6,498 bases of DNA from Spirochaetia bacterium UBA5550 (GTDB lineage Bacteria; Spirochaetota; UBA4802; UBA5550), in the NCBI GenBank assembly GCA_002425885.1, contig DINC01000370.1, positions 3,589 through 10,086 of the forward strand, in the 5' to 3' direction. Made by a program: the position numbers and the translations under genes. Under the pieces are notes generated by a model, which worked only from the letters and a program-made list of their open reading frames with translations, was not told the origin of the DNA and searched no databases. This document shows positions 5,345 to 6,498 of the stretch, one piece after another. Numbering within the stretch: position 1 is the first letter of the stretch; each line of letters begins with the position of its first letter.

Positions 5345-6498
5345 TTACACTCCTTTATTTATATCAAAAATTTTGATGCTGCATACATCAGAAGGGAGCC
5401 GGGGCGTAAAGAACACCCTGAATCTCAAAATCTGCGGGCTGTCCGGAATATCAGCCCTGAATATATTTTCATTTTTAAATGTTGTGTCTGAGAAATAAGT
5501 CCACTCACTGCTGCCGTATGCCTGGTATTGTACCTTGAAATAATTATAATTATTTGCTTCCAGGAAGACAGAAGAGAATCCGTCAACGCATGTATAATAT
5601 TCAGATATATATATTCCTGCCGGGTAGAATGTGAGCTCCCCGAATTTGAACGAGCCGAAAGAGGGATAACCGGCAGGGAGCATCCCGGAACCCCGGCTGA
5701 ATGAGAGTCCTGACTCAAGGTTTCCCGTGCAGTTATACGCCTCAATGCTTGAGGGGGGTTTGCTGATGTTTGCTGTTGTTAGAGACATGACGTTGGAGGG
5801 ATTGCTGATGTTAAGCGATAAATCCATCACCTTCACCCTGAAGTAATATTTTGAATCAGGTAGAAGCCCCGAAAGCGAGGCTTTACAAAGACCCATTTTA
5901 AATTCAGGAGTAACAAATGCTATCGGAGAGTAGCCCTGCTCAGAATATTCATTTTTATAATCAACTTTTGAGGTAGAGAATTCAAGAAGATACTGCTTAA
6001 ATTCTGTTTCGGATGATACTGTCCAGTACACATCAACAATATTATTGATATAATGTTTAACATTGGCAAGCACAACCGGATTTGGAATAATTTTATCCCT
6101 TGAAACAAACTGATAAGGAAAATTTATAAGTTCCGCTTTGATTTTTGCAGTATGCTTATCTTTGCTGATCTTGCGCTCTATAACCCTTGCAGGCTCTCTC
6201 ACCCAGTGCTTATAACTGATATCAACAAGAGTATTAAGAGCCACGCCCTCAACAGAATCCCTTATATCAATGTTTATGAGCTTTTTAATATAATGCCCTA
6301 TCTGTACAGCGAGATCCCCGTAATACCTTGCTGAAGTTAAAGATTTACAGAGTATATTATAATCAGCAGGAGTTGATGAATCTACTTCATCCTCAGGTAC
6401 AATAAAAGTTTTAGTGCCGTACCTGGTACGTGAAGCAGTCATGTATTCTGCCAATGATGCAGGTGCAGCATAAGCTATAGCTGAAGAGCTTGAATAAT
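5345..6498 (-). CDS. Phage tail-type protein with a fibronectin type III domain, 5' end outside window
   Basis: The frame is open from the window edge to the TAA at 5345-5347. A TTG (6452-6454) and an ATG (6440-6442) are possible internal starts, but neither has a ribosome binding site, and the upstream Ser/Ala-rich codons also read through, so I take the gene as incomplete. Counting from the TTG, residues about 122-229 form a fibronectin type III domain: IIPNPVVLANVKHYINNIVD, then SGLLPDSKYYFRVKVMDLSLN (195-215) ending in SNVMSLTT. The remainder (240-369) is rich in aromatic and beta-forming residues (YFKVQYQAYGSSEWTYFSD), like a carbohydrate-binding or beta-sandwich domain. The N-terminal 100 residues have no recognised motif. 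It ends 3 bases before the variable protein's ATG, so the two are probably translated together and act in the same tail structure. Confidence 0.8.
   Translation of the reverse strand, partial: YSSSSAIAYAAPASLAEYMTASRTRYGTKTFIVPEDEVDSSTPADYNILCKSLTSARYYGDLAVQIGHYIKKLINIDIRDSVEGVALNTLVDISYKHWVREPARVIERKISKDKHTAKIKAELINFPYQFVSRDKIIPNPVVLANVKHYINNIVDVYWTVSSETEFKQYLLEFSTSKVDYKNEYSEQGYSPIAFVTPEFKMGLCKASLSGLLPDSKYYFRVKVMDLSLNISNPSNVMSLTTANISKPPSSIEAYNCTGNLESGLSFSRGSGMLPAGYPSFGSFKFGELTFYPAGIYISEYYTCVDGFSSVFLEANNYNYFKVQYQAYGSSEWTYFSDTTFKNENIFRADIPDSPQILRFRVFFTPRLPSDVCSIKIFDINKGV

Overview
All recognisable genes lie on the minus strand, tightly packed, with short overlaps or gaps of tens of bases at most. 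The window is a piece of a bacteriophage or prophage: a fibronectin-type tail protein, a tail-type variable protein, a cell-wall peptidase, small membrane proteins and a serine recombinase. Purine-rich ribosome binding sites (AAGGAG, GGAGG, GGAGGGG) precede most starts, so a bacterial host is clear. I cannot name the host from this sequence.

The centre of the window (about 2554-5341) is a complete diversity-generating retroelement (DGR). In transcription order, from high to low coordinates, it holds: (1) a 393-residue target protein with a formylglycine-enzyme/C-type-lectin-like C-terminus, whose last 35 or so codons are the variable repeat (VR, 4170-4274); (2) avd, the accessory protein (3796-4137); (3) the template repeat (TR, 3684-3788), starting 7 bases after the avd stop; (4) a 140-base structured spacer; (5) the DGR-type reverse transcriptase (2554-3543). 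TR and VR align without gaps over 105 bases with 10 mismatches. All 10 fall where the TR coding strand has A, which is the signature of adenine-directed mutagenic retrohoming. They change nine residues of the target protein.

Upstream of the target gene (5345-6498) is a protein with a fibronectin type III domain, open to the window edge and so probably incomplete. Downstream of the RT, in the same apparent operon, come an unknown 155-residue protein that overlaps the RT, a membrane/coiled-coil protein, a C39-like cysteine peptidase (likely endolysin), a 53-residue protein resembling only the glycyl-radical tail of anaerobic ribonucleotide reductase, and two small membrane-anchored proteins. 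After a 40-base gap with a promoter-like sequence and an 11-base inverted repeat, a serine recombinase gene begins and runs off the left edge.

Inferred logic: the phage varies the surface of a tail-associated ligand-binding protein through the DGR to change host recognition, with lysis functions next to it and a recombinase that may integrate the element. No gene-free stretch exceeds about 250 bases; the longest, 3544-3795, is filled by TR and its spacer RNA.
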